DNA from: Acanthosepion esculentum
Lineage: Eukaryota; Mollusca; Cephalopoda; Sepiida; Sepiidae
Assembly (NCBI GenBank): GCA_964036315.1
Contig: OZ038500.1
Location: forward strand, 63,291,749 to 63,355,748
Length of the DNA: 64,000 nt
Direction of reading: 5' to 3'
Made by a program: the position numbers and the translations under genes. Position 1 is the first letter of the stretch. Every line of letters begins with the position of its first letter. The notes under the pieces were generated by a model, which saw only the letters and a program-made list of their open reading frames with translations, did not search any database and had not been told where the DNA came from. This document shows positions 20,506 to 31,314 of the stretch, piece by piece.

Positions 20506-20835
20506 GTCTGAGTGACAGATTTTTCGTTGGGTTAATATCTCACACTAGTGCACTCGATACCGCCTCGTCGTTGTAACTATCGTGTTTGAGAATTTTAAAG
20601 TTAAACTGACTCTAAAACGAATTTCTTCACTTTTAGTTCCTTGTATTTTAATTGAAGTTAACTCATCCCAAGGACTGCAATGTCGACGCTAAATGAATAA
20701 TCCTACATTTCTTCATGAAATCATACAGTTTGTAAAGCGCACTTTCGTCTTGGTATTTAATGACACTTCACTGAAACATCAGTTTTTCCTGGGTCACTGT
20801 GCATCTATCGCGAAGAGTTCTATTGCATTGTATCA

Positions 20836-20963
20836 GTTAACGGTATATCAACTCATTATGGGTCATTTAATGCCGAAATTTTATTTTCTTGTAAGATTTG
20901 GTAATTTCTTTACATTATTCGGACTGTTGTCCTCATCTTTGTCGCCATATTTATTACAACGAC
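20836..20963. mobile_element. F5 terminal fragment and inverted G1 tail
   Basis: TATCAACTCATTATGGGTCA with TTTAATGCCGAAATTTTATT matches the left end of the F5 element at 26.94 kb. It is followed by the G1 tail in minus orientation (TCCTCATCTTTGTCGCC, ending ACAACG at 20961), which abuts the tRNA head of the next copy. Confidence 0.5.
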
Positions 20964-21300
20964 ACATGGCACAGTGGATAAAGGCGTTAGTTATATCCAG
21001 TGACAGGACCCAATGAGTGTGAGTTCAATACCCGGTTAAGGCAGTGGAGAACTTGGAGAAGGGAATTAACAGGAGATAACTGATAACTGACATCCATTAA
21101 AACATGATACTTGAAACTAGAACAGTCTACTCCAGTGAGCGAAATAAAGGGTTCAGTTCAATATTCCAACCACCTGAAGAAGGCTGGAGCGTACAACGGC
21201 CGAAACGTTGTAATAAATATGGCGACAAAGATGAGGACAATAGTCCGAATAATGCAAATAGTGTACATAATACCTCATCTCAGAAATATAGAAAGATATT
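20964..21300 (+). mobile_element. G1 family, copy d (most complete)
   Basis: About 337 bp: head ATGGCACAGTGGATAAAGGC with B box GAGTTCAATACCC; body with CAGTGAGCGAAATAAAGG; CACCTGAAGAAGGCTGG (21172-21188), ACAACGGCCGAAACGTTG, tail GGCGACAAAGATGAGGAC and ATAGTCCGAATAATGC. GGC/GCC pairs form the hammerhead-like stem II. The tRNA head with a hammerhead-like body suggests a composite SINE; the mobilising partner is unknown. Confidence 0.65.
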
Positions 21301-21600
21301 GGTCATTTCTTTTCTAATAATGTATTGTTGGTAATTTTTATTTTTTTTTTTACTATGAAAATTTATTGGTGGTAATGTTTTTATAATGTATTTGTTTATA
21401 TTTTCATATTTTGCCACCATTTGGGGGTCATTATTTGTCCATAGCTGTGACCTTAACAAGTGCTACCACCCAATGTCAGTGTGGACCTGGTGAACAGTAG
21501 CAATTAAGAGAGGGTTCGATGCGCCTGAAAACCTTGCTGGGAATGTGTGGATGACCGAAAGGTCCATGACAAAATAACTGAATATACATTTTATTAGATG
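21301..21600 (-). mobile_element. F5 family fragment
   Basis: Minus-strand F5 relic: the plus strand shows CCATTTGGGGGTCATTATTT, GTCCATAGCTGTGACC, AAGTGCTACCACC and GTAGCAATTAAGAG, the reverse order of GGTAGCAGCTGTTAGGGTCC and AATAGTTCAACCCCCAAA at 28.6 kb. Confidence 0.55.
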
Positions 21601-21610
21601 GGAAAAATTG

Positions 21611-22477
21611 TGTGGAGGGCATATTGACGCTTCAGAATCCTTGAGACACTCTGTTCAATTCCCACCGTTTTGGACTTATATTCAAAACCCAGATAAAGGC
21701 AATCAATCACTGTCAGAATGCTCCGTCCACGATAAACTCCGGCCAATCGCTGACCATTCTGACCCTGGCTTTCACATTCTGTAACAATAGTATATTATAA
21801 TATAATACACGACTCTTCATGTATAAAATAATATACATTTTATTACATGGGAAAATTACATGGGTCTTGTTAAGTAATATTCTGACCTAGTTTATTTTAT
21901 TCCCAGGTCTTGAATAACATACTCCAGTTATATAAAGTCTTGGAGTATATTTTGGTTTCCTACCCAGCGTGCGCCAGCCAGAATGGACAAACCGATTTGT
22001 GTTCAATTCACAGTAATTCTCAGGAGGAAAAAATAAATCAACTTATCCCACCGCCAAGCTATGTGCAAACATTAGAGACGTTGGGACTTTTAATACGATT
22101 TGGGCGTCCGGCTGGCGCACGCTGGGTAGGAAACCAAAATATATACGACAAGACTTTATATAACTGGAGTATGTTATGACCCGGGAATAAAATAAACTAG
22201 GTCAGAATATTACTTAACAAGACCCATGTAATTTTCCCATGTAATAAAATGTATATTATTTTATACATGAAGAGTCGTGTATTATATTATAATATACTAT
22301 TGTTACAGAATGTGAAGGCCAGGGTCAGAATGGTCAGCGATTGGCCGGAGTTTATCGTGGACGGAGCATTCTGACAGTGATTGATTGCCTTTATCTGGGT
22401 TTTGAATATAAGTCCAAAACGGTGGGAATTGAACAGAGTGTCTCAAGGATTCTGAAGCGTCAATATGCCCTGCACAC
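21611..22477. repeat. Large inverted repeat (foldback element)
   Basis: Left arm 21611-21980 and right arm 22110-22477 are reverse complements over about 368 bp with only scattered mismatches; for example, TACCCAGCGTGCGCCAGCC at 21961 pairs with GGCTGGCGCACGCTGGGTA at 22111. The loop is about 130 bp and unrelated to the arms. Each arm contains a B-box-like CTGTTCAATTCCC. No coding. An RNA from here would form a very long hairpin. Confidence 0.92.
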
Positions 22478-22829
22478 CCAAGTTTGCGACCGGCTAATAC
22501 CGGCTGCGGATGGATGCTGAACAAGTGTGAGATATGCGTTCTTGTGACGTCAGTCCTCTTACTGCCTCTTACTATCCACACTGTCACTCTTAATAAAACG
22601 AATACCTTGATACCGTTTTATGAGCAGCGTTGAAATCCCGAGACGACACAGAATGCAACTCTATGTATCATATTACGTCATCCGTTCGCAGGGTTTATGG
22701 CCATATCACATTGAAACACCGGTTTTCGTACGATCATTGAATTTAAGCAATCACAGTATCTTCAAACGCTTTATATTTCGATATCAATCTGGACAAGCTA
22801 CCTGCGTGTTCCAATTTTTTTGATGATTG
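22478..22829. other. Spacer, nothing recognised
   Basis: No supported feature between the foldback and the gypsy relic. Confidence 0.45.
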
Positions 22830-24235
22830 TAATTCCAGTTTGAAATCAGAGTTCAATAACGCCGTAGTCTGTTTGCAGTATGCGTTGTAATCCCTTCCTT
22901 AGAACAGAATATATTTAATAATGGACGATAATCAGTTTTCAGTTGGAATTTTTTCCCTAATATCATCCTGTGAAATTTCTTTACATAAAAAAATTATAGT
23001 ACTGCTTCCTTTTCAATTTGACTGTAGTATTTTTCTGTATTTGTCAAACTTCTTGAAGCAAAGCGACTGCTTTCACTGTACCGTCTTCGAATTTATGGCC
23101 CATTACCGCTTCTATCCTGTATTCACTCGCGTCCGAAGCAACTATTATCTGTAGCTGCCTTTCATAATATGGTAGAGATAAGTGATTTTAATTCCCTCAA
23201 AAGCTTTTTTGAAATTCCGCCGACTAATTCCATTTCGTACCCTTTTTAAGTAAATTATTCAGAAGTGTTCGCAATTTGTATATGTCTGGCACATAAATAT
23301 AATATTTTGCTCATCCGAGAAATGATTGTAGAGTCACCAAATTTGTCTTTAATGGCACTTGCTCTAGCAGAATCTGGTCTTCATTTTTTTTCGTCAATTA
23401 TCTGACCTAAATATTTAATATTATCCATAAAGAATTGACATGTCTGTTCACCGAGTTTGAAACCGTAAAAATGTAGTCTCTGAAATACTTGTTGAATCAG
23501 TTTTGCGTGCTGTATGTATGTAGCGCTTTTAATAAGTATGCCATCTATGTAAGCGACGGCACCGTCTCGTCTAGCCAGCATTGTATCCATTATTTGCTGG
23601 AAAATAACTGGGGCTACTTTTATACAGAAGTGTAACCTTTTAAACTTGTAGAGTCCTTTATGCGTATCAATAGTCAAGTACTTTTGGCATTCCTCATCCA
23701 CTTCGATTTGAAGATATGCCTCAGACAAGTCAATTTATGAAAAAAAATTACCACCATATAATTTGGCAAATATATCCTCTGGAGTTGGTGAGAGGAGGCA
23801 ATCATTCAGCCCAGTTGAAAAAGCTGCACATAAATGAATCTTATTATTGTTTTTTTCTAATATAAACCGCAGGTGTGGCCCATTCTGAATAATCTATTTT
23901 TTCATAACTCTGCGTTTTTCTAACCTATCAAATTCGGTGGTAATAGACTCCATCGCAGTAAAGGGTACCTTTCTTTTAGGCTGGTATCACGTTTTCTCTT
24001 AATTTGAAAAATGCCTTTGACTTTGTACATTTTCCCAACTCCTGAGAAAATATCCGTGAATTTAGTTTTTAGTTTCTTTAGTTGTAATCTTTTTTCTGAA
24101 GAACAATTAATGTTTCTGCAGAATGAAGTAATCGGCCAATACCATAGTTAAAATAATTCTAGCCAATCGACGCCTAGTATATTAGGGTTGCAATTTTTTA
24201 ATGCGCAATATATATCATTTTCATATTATCATTTT
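22830..24235 (-). pseudogene. Ty3/gypsy-type pol relic (protease end, RT, RNase H)
   Basis: Minus strand, in order. The end of the protease or linker has CNPNILGVDWLELF near 24.15-24.19 kb. The RT start keeps IRFICAAFSTGLNDCL. The RT core at 23381-23728 reads SEAYLQIEVDEECQKYLTID, then VAYIDGILIK where the active site should be YLDD, so the second catalytic Asp is Gly. The RNase H part keeps IIVASDASEY and KKFHRMILGKKFQLKTDY with HTANRLRR. Many stops and frameshifts occur between blocks. No LTRs were found at its edges. The family call is by motif order. Confidence 0.85.
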
Positions 24236-24236
24236 C

Positions 24237-24238
<2 letters not shown>

Positions 24239-24281
<43 letters not shown>
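24239..24281. repeat. (TA)n microsatellite
   Basis: TA tract into which the second Tc1-like element is inserted. Confidence 0.95.
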
Positions 24282-24284
<3 letters not shown>

Positions 24285-25545
24285 CGGTTGGACAAAATAA
24301 TTGGAATAGCTGCAAATTCCACTCCTATATTTCAAAGACCTATTATATTAAGAAATTTAACTAAAACTTCGTAATTGCAGGTTATATCTATTGTAAATAC
24401 TTTTATTTATCTAATTTACTGTCTTTGGCTTATTTATTTTCAGAATTTAGTAAAATTTTAGCTAAATGCGTGATCTCTCCGAGTTCGAAAAAGAGCAAAT
24501 TGTTGGAGCTCGCATGGCAGGAGCCTTGATTACTAAGGTTCACTAACTGTTTGGTTTTCAAGAGCTACCATATCAACAACTATGACGCAATTCGAGAAAC
24601 AGGGCAAGACCTCTAGCAACCGTAGCAATTCGGACCGGACTTTCAAAATTTACTGACAGGGACCGACGTGCTTTGAAACGCAATGTAGCAAAAACATCAT
24701 CGGACTACTGCGGCCAAAGTGACTGCTGAGTTGAATAATCATCTGAATAGTCCAGTTTCTACTAAAACTGTTTACCGTGAGCTCCATAAGGCTGGATATC
24801 ATGGAACAGCCGCCGAAAGGAAACCTCTTCTCTCCCGTCGCAATATTCAGAAGAGGTTGAAGTGGTGCCGAGATCACAATGCCTGGTCTGCAGACCAATG
24901 GAAGCAAGTCATATTCTCAGACAATTCCAGTTTTTCTCTTTTCCCAACTTCAGGGCGAGTTTATGTGTGGAAGCAGCTCAAAGAATCTTACAACCCTGAT
25001 TGCCTTCTTCCAACAGTGAAGCATGGAGGTGGATCAGTGATAGTTTGGGCCGTCATATCATGGCAATTTCTTGGTCCAATAGTTGCCCTGCGTGGTAGAA
25101 TCAACAGCAAAGATTACCTGAACCTTTTGGGAGATCATGTTCATCCAATGGCCAAGACTTTATTCCCTGATGGTGACTGCATCTTCCAAGACGATAATGC
25201 TCCAATACATACCGCTCGAGTGGTTAAGAATTGGTATGAGGAGCATGAAAGTGAGCTAGAACACATGGAGTGACCTCCCCAATCTCCAGATATCAATATT
25301 ATTGAACATTTGTGGTGCATTTTGGAGTGACAAGATTGGAGCCGGTATCTTCCACCGTTGTGTCTTAAAGAGCTGGAGCAGGTGTTAATGAAAGAATGGC
25401 TGAAAATTCCTCTGGATGAAGTCAGGAAGGTGTATGATTCCATTCCTAGACGTATTAAAGCTGTATGTGAGGCTAAAGGAGGACTAACTACATATTAAAT
25501 AAATGTTATTTGAATTTAACAAGTGTTTCAATTATTTTGTCCAAC

Positions 25546-25550
<5 letters not shown>
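24282..25550 (+). mobile_element. Tc1-like (DD36E type) transposon, copy 2
   Basis: 1269 bp, ends CAGCGGTTGGACAAAATAAT and, reverse complement, TAGGGGTTGGACAAAATAAT, bounded on both sides by (TA)n. Plus-strand copy of the element at 6007-7272. Confidence 0.93.
24466..25498 (+). pseudogene. Tc1-like transposase pseudogene, copy 2
   Basis: Starts MRDLSEFEKEQIVGARMAGA at 24466, a paired-like DNA-binding N-terminus, but a stop follows after TKVH. The longest intact piece (24719-25273) holds WKQVIFSDNSSF with the first catalytic Asp and FQDDNAPIHTARVVKNWY with the second; then a TGA interrupts HME-PPQSPD where Trp is expected, and NIIEHLWCIL supplies the Glu. Counting codons through the stop, 36 residues separate the second Asp (of DN) from the Glu, hence DD36E, a spacing described for the Incomer group. 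The region length is not a multiple of three, so there is also a frameshift. Non-functional, but less decayed than copy 1. Confidence 0.88.

Positions 25551-25583
<33 letters not shown>
25551..25583. repeat. (TA)n microsatellite
   Basis: TA tract on the right flank of the Tc1-like copy 2. Confidence 0.95.
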
Positions 25584-25587
<4 letters not shown>

Positions 25588-25999
25588 AAATGATATAATT
25601 TTTACACGTCACGAACTATTCTGGCGGAAAGATGTCTGAGAAAAAAAAATTTGTGTGACTCGTTTTGTTTAATGAAGTACACTATTTCCAGTCGTAGTCC
25701 GGGGTTTATTCTGGACTTGGAACGAACTATATTGGAGTACATTGTGGGAAAGGGTTAACTCAGGCTGCACAGCCGGCATGTCTATTTCAGACAGCATTTG
25801 CATTTGGTATAAAAGAAACTTACGCTCTTTTATTTCATTTTTCTTTGTTTTTTTATCTTCCCTGTCGATATTTTCGGATAAACATCTTTTTTCTCTTGTA
25901 TATCAAAGTAATATTGGATAATATATGCTTAATTTGAACGAAAAATATAATTACTTCGGCTAAAATTGACTTCATAACGTCACGAGTTCCATTAGGGTC
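25584..25999. other. Spacer, nothing recognised
   Basis: No ORF, repeat or RNA supported. Confidence 0.45.
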
Positions 26000-26310
26000 A
26001 TAAGAGCACGTACTGCAGCTATAACAGCAGTGGTGTCTCTTAGATAAGATAGCCTGACGGAACCCATCCCTTTTCAGGCTGGTTTTGAATTTAGAGTTCT
26101 AGACTCGTTGGCACCTTCAGGAAAAAGCCTAGTCAGCTCTGCTATGTAATCCTTAGCTGGAGGGAAATGATTTCATGCCTTTTCTAAGGGCATTAGCGCA
26201 AAATGAACTAAGGAGAATCGAACAGAAAGTGAACTTGGTACACAGAATTCCCTTTTCGCGCTAATAACCTTTACACCATCCGCACATCCCAAATTGTCTT
26301 CTGGCTAATT
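26000..26310 (-). mobile_element. Possible tRNA-derived SINE
   Basis: On the minus strand GATGTGCGGATGGTGTAAAG (A-box-like) is followed about 55 bases later by CTGTTCGATTCTCC (B box), and then by a roughly 200-bp body. No second copy is present in the window, so the call is tentative. Confidence 0.4.
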
Positions 26311-26935
26311 AAATACAAGTAATTTTTGAAGCGACTCCAGGGATTAAACTCCAGGCGTTTTTTAATCTCCCAGTAATTTATTTGTGTGCCATGATTTGAT
26401 TTCGACTCGCTTTAAATGAAAATTAATAATGTATTATTTCTGATAATCACATTTGAAATAAAATGTCTCGTTTCCTTCAGGAAATTTTCAATATTCTTTT
26501 CATGCAATATCTTCTCTTAAGTCCTGCTTGAATCGGCAAGGAAGCAGTTTCATTTTTTTCCCACTCTACGTTCGCTATAAACAAAGTGCACCTGTCGTAG
26601 AGCGATAATTGGTGAGCCAATAGGATAATTTCAGACTGGCGCGTGGCCATCGCACCTCGGTCGATTTGCTCGGAATAATACTTCTAAAACATAATACCTC
26701 TGAAAACCACCCCGCGTGCAGTACCATTGAGAAGCGCCTGAAAACCTACAGCCAGTAGAGCCAAGTTTTGTGAGTAAAAAAATGGGACAGGGGAAACTGT
26801 GCGGAAGCCGCCGAAAGTTGTGCTAGCAAGAAGTCATAAGTCATCGTGGTCGAGGGTTTAATTGTTCTGGTCTTGTTCAAACTGCTGATCACGTTGTATG
26901 ATGCACGCTAACACAGAAACTGTCAGAATTGTTTG
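26311..26935. other. Spacer, nothing recognised
   Basis: Slightly GC-richer around 26.6-26.85 kb. No feature supported. Confidence 0.4.
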
Positions 26936-28870
26936 TTTAGCGGCATATCAACTCCTTATGGGTCATTTAAAGCCGACATTTATTTTCCATGTGGGCATTG
27001 GTAATTTACTCTACAAAAATGTATTGCCTGTAACTTTTTTCAAAAATTGTATGATCGTAATTTTTAAAAAAAATTGTATTGCTGGAAATATTTTATTCTT
27101 TTTCAAAAATGTGCCGTCCTGAGTATGACGATAAACAACATCCGCGACTTGGGCATGACGATAAACAACATTCGCGTCCAGGGTATGACGATAAACAACA
27201 TCCGCGTCCTGGGTATGACGATAAACAACATCCGCGTCCTGGGCATGACGATAAACAACATCCGCGTCCAGGGTATGACGATAAACAACATCCGCGCCCT
27301 GGGTATGACGATAAACAACATCCGCGTCCTGGGTATGACGATAAACAACATCCGCGTCCATGGTATGACGATAAACAACATCCGCGTCCTGGGTATGACG
27401 ATAAACAACATCCGCGTCCTGGGTATGACGATAAACAACATTCGCGCCCAGGGTATGACGATAAACAACATCCGCGTCCTGGGTATGACGATAAACAACA
27501 TCCGCGTCCTGGGTATGACGATAAACAACATCAGCGTCCTGAGTATGACGATAAACAACATTCGCGTCCAGGGTATGACGATAAACAACATCCGCGCCCT
27601 GGGTATGACGATAAACAACATCCGCGTCCTGGGCCTGATGATAAACAACATCCGCGTCCAGGGTATAACGATAAACAACATCCGCGTCCTGGGTATGACG
27701 ATAAACAACATCCACGTCCTGGGTATGACGATAAACAACATCCGCGCCCTGGGTATGACGATAAACAACATCCACGTCCAGGGTATGACGATAAACAACA
27801 TCCGCGCCCTGGGTCAGACAATAAACAACATCCCCGTCCAGGGTATGACGATAAACAACATCCGCGCCCTGGGTCTGACGATAAACAACATCCGCGTCCA
27901 GTGTATGACGATAAACAACATCCGCGTCCTAGTTATGACGATAAACAACATCCGCGTCCAGGTTATGACGATAAGCAACATCCGCGCCCTGGGTCTGACG
28001 ATAAACAACATCCGCGTCCAGGGTATGACGATAAACAACATCTACGCCCTGGGTCAGACGATAAACAACATCCGCGTCCAGGGTATGACGATAAACAACA
28101 TCCGTGTCCTAGTTATGACGATAAACAACATCCGCGTCCAGGGTATGACGATAAACAACATCCGCGTCCTAGTTATGACGATAAATAACATCCGCGTCCT
28201 GGGTATGACGATAAACAACATCCGCGCCCTGGGTCTGACGATAAACAACATCCGCGTCCAGGGTATGACGATAAATTACATGCGCGTCCTGGGTATGACG
28301 ATAAACGACATCCGCGTCCAGTGTATGACGATAATCAAATCCCGCGTCCTTGCTATGACGATAAACAACATCCGCGTCCTGGGTCTGATGATAAACAATA
28401 TCCGCATCCTGGTTATGACGATAGATAACATCCGCGTCCAGGGTATGACGATAAATTACATCCGCGTCCTGGGTATGACGATAAACAACATCCGCGTCCT
28501 GGGTATGACGATAAACAACATCCGGAAGCAAGGTTTCTGTTCAGAATGTTTTGAGGAGTGTGGAACCACCTCTTAATTGCTGGTGTTTCCAGGTCCACAC
28601 TGATCCCGGTCGGTAGCAGCTGTTAGGGTCCCAGCTATCGGCAAATAGTTCAACCCCCAAACTGGGGTCAAAACACTATGAAGGTGTAAAAATAGATTTT
28701 AATACCAGCAATACACTTTTGGAAAAAATTACCAGCAATACATTATTACCAGTAATACATTATTACCAGCAATACATTTTTGAAAAACCGGCAAGAGATT
28801 TTGAAAAAAAATATTACCGGCTATCTTGTTGGCATTAAATAACCCATTGAAGTTTATATTCCGTAAAACA
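26936..28870 (+). mobile_element. F5 dispersed element with expanded internal minisatellite
   Basis: Left part: ATCAACTCCTTATGGGTCAT with TTAAAGCCGACATTTATTTT. Right part after the repeat: CCGGAAGCAAGG, GTGGAACCACCTC, GGTAGCAGCTGTTAGGGTCC, GTTCAACCCCCAAACTGGGG, several CCAGCAATACA words, then TTGGCATTAAATAACCCATT, which is the inverse of the left end. So the element has inverted-repeat-like ends. Other copies: 21301-21600 (minus), 28885-29250 (minus), 36300-36740 (plus). No transposase seen; class unknown. Confidence 0.6.
27121..28523 (+). repeat. 30-bp minisatellite, 46 units
   Basis: Exactly 30-bp units of the type GGGTATGACGATAAACAACA followed by TCCGCGTCCT, in register from 27121 to 28500 with a partial last unit that runs into CCGGAAGC. 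Because 30 is divisible by three and the unit lacks stops, several frames stay open (10-residue repeats MTINNIRVLG or YDDKQHPRPG on plus, ADVVYRHTQD on minus). In the second half unit ends alternate between CCT and CCA, a 60-bp dimer. The F5 copy at 36.37 kb has a single unit-like sequence at the same place, so this is an internal expansion and not a gene. Confidence 0.95.
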
Positions 28871-28884
28871 AACCAAACCAAACC

Positions 28885-29250
28885 AAATGTATTGCTGGTA
28901 TTATTTTTTATGAATTGCTGGTAATATTTTTTTTCAAAAATCTTTTGCTGGTAATATTTTTATTTAAAATTTTTTATTGCTATTAATTTTTACCATGAAA
29001 ATTTATTCCGGGTATTTTTACTATAAAATGAATTTTTTATACTTTCTTAGTGTTTTACCTCCAGTTTGGGCTTTAACGATTTATCCATAGTTGGGACCCT
29101 TACATGTGCTACCCCAGGTCAGGGTTGCTCTGGAAACAACAGCAACTAAGAAGTGTTTCCACGCTACTCAAAATCACTAGGTCAGAGGCCTTGCTGCCGG
29201 ATATAGTTTATCGCTATACACAGGACGGCCCAGAAACTGTCAATTAACCC
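28885..29250 (-). mobile_element. F5 family copy, tail to tail with the previous one
   Basis: On the minus strand: a single unit ATAGCGATAAACTATATCCG, then GGCAGCAAGG, GGAAACACTTC, AGTTGCTGTTG, GGGTAGCACATGTAAGGGTC and CAAACTGGAGGTAAAACAC. It shows the unexpanded state of the 30-bp repeat. Confidence 0.6.
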
Positions 29251-29802
29251 TGTCAACATAGTTGCAGTATAAACCACAGGTGGGCTACGTGGGTGTTGAA
29301 TAAAGATATGTGCTTGTGCAAGTGTTTGCAATAGGGTTTGGCTAGCAGGCGAGTGTATTCGGAAATGAGTAGCCGGCTATTATTGTTATAATGATTTTAA
29401 TCATCAAGGTTCTTCCATTTCCTGACTTTGTACCTTATTAACTTAAATTTAGTAAATAGTCGATTGTCTCACACGTCATTGTTATACAAAAGAATGCAAG
29501 ATATAGAGCTCCCCACTTATACTGTACTATTGATGATAATTCGTTTTGCGTTACCTGTAGCTTTAAAAAAACACACACACACAAAAAAAATTACCTCATG
29601 GACGTCCGTACGTATAAAGAATCTCGTGGGGAAGCCATATTGTTTTTTTGATGACAAATTAACGCAAAATCACGGCGACCACGAGATTTGAGAGAATATA
29701 AATATGCAGGAATTTAGGCCAGTCTCTCGAATTTTAACTACATTACCTACGGTACCTGAGTAACATTAATTTCTCCACAGCAATGTTTTATATAAATAAT
29801 AA
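29251..29802. other. Spacer with unrecognised 87-codon ORF
   Basis: An ORF at 29428-29691 on the plus strand has no recognisable domain. Nothing else supported. Confidence 0.4.
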
Positions 29803-30586
29803 ATAGAGATTGCGATGGATAAATTGTCGTCACAATTAAGCAAAACTGATAATAACACTGTCATCTCATTTTAACAGATATATTTACCAGAACTACACAA
29901 AATATCCTGAAATACTAAAGAGTAAATTTATTCAATAAAATCGCCATTGGCTTCAACACGGCCTCCAGACGACTTTGGAATCTCCTGTAACTCTTCTGGG
30001 CAGTCTCCTTGTTTAATTTCGTGAATGATGCTATAATCCTTGCTTTCAGTTCATATTTGGTCTCACAAGTAGCTTTGTTGCTCTCCCGCTCAACTGCGCC
30101 CCACACATAATAATCAAGAGGATTGTAGTTTGGGGAGTTAGGTGGCCAGATGTAAGGGGTGACATGGTCAAAGAATTGTTTTACAGACATGGCTGGGTTC
30201 TCCTGCTTGCGCGGCATGGTGCAGAGTCTTGTTGCCAGACATAAATTCTTCCAGCAGCCACCCACTTGACTCAGGGTAGCACCTCCGTCTCAAGGCACTT
30301 GATGTAGGCCTCCGTGTTGAGTCTGAGGCCCTGTTGGAAGATGAATGGCGGGATAACGTAGCAATCACTAGTGATCACTCCAAACACCTTCGTAATCACC
30401 ATTAGACTCATCCAACTCTTTCCAAATCCTCTGCACTGTCCTCAGATTGACAACCAAACACACTGAAATGTTCTTATTGGATCTTTCGGAACGAATGCCA
30501 GGCAGTAAAAGATGCCGTTTCCAAATTTCTGGCGGAGTAAATTGCGTCATGGTAATCCCAGCTGATCCTACTATACTGTTCAGTCG

Positions 30587-30592
<6 letters not shown>
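29803..30592 (-). mobile_element. Mariner-type (SETMAR-like) element B, internally deleted
   Basis: Left end AGATTGCGATGGATAAATTG, as in copies A and D. The right end is lost: sequence stops after CAGTCGAC and runs into (TA)n. About 790 bp. Confidence 0.72.
29925..30550 (-). pseudogene. Mariner-type transposase pseudogene B
   Basis: N-terminal piece 30368-30550: MTQFTPPEIWKRHLLLPGIR and a helix-turn-helix with NLRTVQRIWKELDESNGDYE. Middle deleted; RLNTEAYIKC-like text near 30310 follows. C-terminal piece has DHVTPYIWPPNSPNYNPLDY with the third catalytic Asp in PLDYYVWG, then AVERESNK and RRFQSRLEAVLKP. Joined by deletion and frameshift, non-functional. Confidence 0.78.

Positions 30593-30631
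<39 letters not shown>
30592..30631. repeat. (TA)n microsatellite
   Basis: TA tract replacing the right end of mariner element B and abutting fragment C. Confidence 0.95.
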
Positions 30632-30635
<4 letters not shown>

Positions 30636-30720
30636 GAGGTGCGATGATCAAATTGTCGCCATCTTATATTTTTAATTTCGCGCATGCGCATTGTTTGTTT
30701 TTAATGTACTAAAGAAAAAA
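30632..30720 (+). mobile_element. Mariner-type element C, 5' end only
   Basis: GAGGTGCGATGATCAAATTG, CGCCATCTTATATTTTTAAT and GCGCATGCGCATTGTTTG match the first 70 bases of element D at 58.93 kb. It then diverges into unrelated A-rich sequence. Confidence 0.65.
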
Positions 30721-30941
30721 AACGACGCTGGTGTAACAGACAATTTGGCAGACGACAAGAAAAAAATATCGAATAAAGAAAGAAAAAAGAAAGAAAAACC
30801 AAAAGACAAGCACCTACGTACTCAGTAAAGTGTTCAACGGGCAGAGTACCCAGATAGAGCAAAAAACACTTCACAACGTCAGCATTTCACAAAGGACTGA
30901 TCTATGTTTCACACTCTCTTGATCTTCACACGTCTAGTACG

Positions 30942-30980
<39 letters not shown>

Positions 30981-31276
30981 AGGGCAATAATTCCGTTGGT
31001 ATATAATCCAAGTGGATCCTAGTAATATAAAATATTAAAACTGATCCGCAAAAAGAGATTAATGTATTTATTATAACAGAGCGAATAAGCAGTATTACAC
31101 TACAAAAGCCCAAATTACCTCAAGTGGAGATAGATCTATTTCAACTCTATTCGGCCCTTCAAAAAGTGTGGTTTGTTCCACACAAAGCCTTCACCAATAT
31201 AATCAAGTCATATGTGCTGGTGTCTTAGAACTGGGCCGCTTGACCTTCATACGTCGAATACGATGGGGGAGTCCAC

Positions 31277-31277
<1 letters not shown>
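30721..31277. mobile_element. Two related (TA)n-bounded sequences, origin unknown
   Basis: Sequences ending at 30942 and at 31277 share GATCTTCACACGTCTAGTACG and its counterpart TGACCTTCATACGTCGAATACG just before (TA)n, preceded by CACAAAG and related words. A (TA)n tract lies at 30944-30977. The second unit starts GTAAGGGCAATAATTCCG. No coding; likely another short (TA)n-targeting family. Confidence 0.4.

Positions 31278-31311
<34 letters not shown>
31278..31311. repeat. (TA)n microsatellite
   Basis: TA tract. Confidence 0.93.

Positions 31312-31314
<3 letters not shown>

Noticed and set aside
27121..28523. CRISPR-like regular repeats
   Set aside because: Units abut with no unique spacers, and the genome is animal. 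The 76-bp satellite was rejected for the same reason.
27074..28576. 500-codon ORF of 10-residue repeats, plus long overlapping ORFs in other frames and on the other strand
   Set aside because: The frames are open only because the 30-bp minisatellite has no stops and a length divisible by three; other copies of the host element have one unit.
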